This document shows positions 62,635 to 64,000 of a stretch of DNA of 64,000 bases, in pieces. Below the pieces are notes generated by a model that ran no database searches, had not been told where the DNA came from, and was given only the letters and a program-made list of their open reading frames with translations. The stretch's first letter is position 1; each line of letters begins with the position of its first letter. The translations under genes and the position numbers were made by a program. Origin of the DNA: Primorskyibacter aestuariivivens (GTDB lineage Bacteria > Pseudomonadota > Alphaproteobacteria > Rhodobacterales > Rhodobacteraceae); NCBI RefSeq assembly GCF_028023675.1, contig NZ_JAQIOZ010000020.1:25917-89916 (forward strand), given 5' to 3'.

Positions 62635-63805
62635 GGGGTGTTACCTCGGTCGCAAAAGTCACCAGTGTTTCCAGCGCCGTGGCAAAGGCCTCGTCGTCAA
62701 CCGTCATGGCCACGCGCACATGACCCGCAGCGGCGCGACCAAAGCTTTCGCCCGGCATCACCGCGATATGATGGCGGTCGAGAAGCCGGTTGGCAAATGT
62801 TTCCCCGCTCAGCCCTGTGGCGCGAATATCCAGCATGAGGTACATCGCCCCCTGCGCCGGGATCACGCGGACCGTGCTCTGCCCCTTAAGGATGTCCAAC
62901 GCCAGCGCGCGGCGGCGCTGAAAGGGGGCGGATACCTCGTCCTCAAGCCAGCTGCCCTCGTCCAGCGCAAACAGCGCCGCGTCCTGAATATAACCCGGCA
63001 CGCCATAGGTGGTATGGGTGGCCAGGTTGATCAGGTGGTAGATCATCTCCTCGGGTCCCGCGATCCATCCAATGCGGCTGCCGGTCATGGCGTGGCTTTT
63101 GGACATGGAGCCCACGACCAGCGTCCGATCCACCATACCGGGCAGGGCGCGGGGGCTCAGGTGATCCCCCTCCCAGACCTGCGTGTCATAGACCTCGTCC
63201 GAGATCAGCCAGAGATCATGCGCCTGACAGACCCGGGCGATGCCTTCCAGCGTGGCGCGGGAATAGACCGTGCCGGTGGGGTTGTTGGGCGTGTTGATCA
63301 GCAGGGATTTTGCGCCGGTTGCCACGGCGTCGATCGTCTCTGGATCAGGCTGAAACGCGTCCTCGGCGCGGGTTTCAATTGCCACCGCTTCGGCGCTGAC
63401 ACCACGGATCGTACCGGGATAGGTGGCGTAGTAGGGATCAAGGTAAAGTGCCCGGTCGCCCGGATCGCAGACCCCGGCATGGGCGGCAAAAAGCGCGGCC
63501 TGACCGCCCGGTGTGATCAGGATATTGTTGCGGCCTGTGGCCACCCCGGTGCGTTCGGTCAGGCGCGCCGCCACCTTGTCGCGCAGTGCATCCACCCCCG
63601 GCACCATGGCATAGCCGGTATGTCCGCCCATGGCCGCGCGGTGCATCTCCTCCAGAATCCGGGGATGCGTGCGGATGTCATGTTCACCAATGGTCAGCTC
63701 GGTCACGGGAAGGCCGCTCGCCACCATGGTCCGCGCGCGGTAGAACACATCCCAACCGTCGCCTTCGGCCCCGGTCAATGTCACAAGCCTGTCGGAAATT
63801 TTCAT
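62627..63805 (-). CDS. Class I/II pyridoxal-phosphate aminotransferase
   Basis: A 392-residue fold type I aminotransferase. PLP-site segments are PGGQAALFAAH, INTPNNPTGTVYS, ISDEVYDTQVW, and the Schiff-base lysine in GSMSKSHAMTGSRIGW. The substrate pair is not evident; aspartate or aromatic amino acids are typical. I chose the ATG at 63805 (MKISDRLV). It heads a likely three-gene minus-strand operon with the PEP-mutase-like and TfoX-C genes, and its upstream region ends at an insertion sequence. Confidence 0.9.
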   Translation of the reverse strand: MKISDRLVTLTGAEGDGWDVFYRARTMVASGLPVTELTIGEHDIRTHPRILEEMHRAAMGGHTGYAMVPGVDALRDKVAARLTERTGVATGRNNILITPGGQAALFAAHAGVCDPGDRALYLDPYYATYPGTIRGVSAEAVAIETRAEDAFQPDPETIDAVATGAKSLLINTPNNPTGTVYSRATLEGIARVCQAHDLWLISDEVYDTQVWEGDHLSPRALPGMVDRTLVVGSMSKSHAMTGSRIGWIAGPEEMIYHLINLATHTTYGVPGYIQDAALFALDEGSWLEDEVSAPFQRRRALALDILKGQSTVRVIPAQGAMYLMLDIRATGLSGETFANRLLDRHHIAVMPGESFGRAAAGHVRVAMTVDDEAFATALETLVTFATEVTPHG

Positions 63806-63882
63806 GGTTCTGCTCCCGATCTTTGCCCCCAAAGGGCCAGCGCGGGGCAGGGGAGTCAAGCAGCGCCGTGGCGTTGCCTAGC

Positions 63883-64000
63883 TGTTTGATCCCACGGTTT
63901 GATGGTGTGATTTTTTCTCAGGAATTGAAGGAAGCATTATGGGACAAGTTCGTCACGGGAGCGCCACGACCACGTACGCCGTCAGAGCTGCAATACAGCG
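63883..64000 (+). mobile_element. Left end of an IS481-like insertion sequence, truncated by the window
   Basis: TGTTTGATCCCACGGTTTG at 63883 is the likely terminal inverted repeat (IS481 ends typically begin TGT), followed about 56 bases later by the transposase ATG. The right end and target-site duplication lie outside the window, so the boundary is provisional. Confidence 0.55.
63939..64000 (+). CDS. IS481-family transposase, N-terminus only
   Basis: The ATG at 63939, after GAAGGAAGC, opens MGQVRHGSATTTYAVRAAIQ, which matches the conserved N-terminus of IS481-type transposases before their helix-turn-helix. Only 20 codons are visible before the window ends, so intactness cannot be judged. 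Confidence 0.75.
   Translation, partial: MGQVRHGSATTTYAVRAAIQ

Overview
The window is about 64 kb of GC-rich chromosome from an alphaproteobacterium. It most likely comes from the Rhodobacterales (Roseobacter group). Supporting this are a 104-residue F1-ATPase zeta-type subunit, an Entner-Doudoroff style zwf-pgl-pgi operon, a CcmFGHI cytochrome c maturation cluster, a TRAP dicarboxylate-type transporter, a homogentisate pathway, and short palindromic repeats of a kind common in Rhodobacteraceae intergenic DNA. Gene density is high and most of the content is housekeeping. No rRNA, tRNA or CRISPR array was seen. The only mobile element is the left end of an IS481-like insertion sequence at the right edge.

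Layout. 0-5 kb: zwf-pgl-pgi, then DoxX and a cupin. 5-9 kb: a small lipoprotein, a GNAT acetyltransferase, enolase, an EamA transporter and a Fur-family regulator. A 12-bp LacI-type palindrome occurs upstream of both zwf and eno, which suggests one regulator for both. 9-19 kb: a DEAD-box helicase, an Atm1-type ABC exporter, two small secreted proteins, a peptidoglycan amidase, PBP1A and release factor 2. 19-24 kb: a response regulator, a FIST-domain protein and a hybrid kinase in one likely operon resembling the NosP/NahK nitric-oxide signalling pair, beside a divergent GAPDH. 24-28 kb: a TRAP operon whose binding protein carries a frameshift, behind a sigma-54-like promoter. 28-31 kb: YciB, EamA, FtsY and a lytic transglycosylase. 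32-38 kb: ccmFGHI facing DsbD. 38-41 kb: a PhyH dioxygenase divergent from adenine deaminase.

41-54 kb is the accessory catabolic part. It holds MarR, DUF2783, an FAD monooxygenase, a small acidic membrane protein, a metallo-beta-lactamase-fold protein with a degenerate metal site, fahA, hmgA, a second MarR, maiA, kynU, and a five-gene branched-chain-type ABC importer. I read it as aromatic-compound breakdown through homogentisate. The monooxygenase with DUF2783 is a candidate 3-hydroxyphenylacetate 6-hydroxylase.

54-64 kb: the zeta subunit, purC-purS-(DUF3592)-(alcohol dehydrogenase)-purQ, a DctB/DctD pair in which DctD lacks the GAFTGA loop, then TfoX-C, a PEP-mutase-like protein, an aminotransferase and the IS end.

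The most interesting leads are the FIST/hybrid-kinase/regulator operon, the DctD without GAFTGA, the monooxygenase/DUF2783/degenerate-MBL/acidic-protein unit, and the operator shared by zwf and eno. All functions are inferred from reading protein sequence and context. No database search was run.
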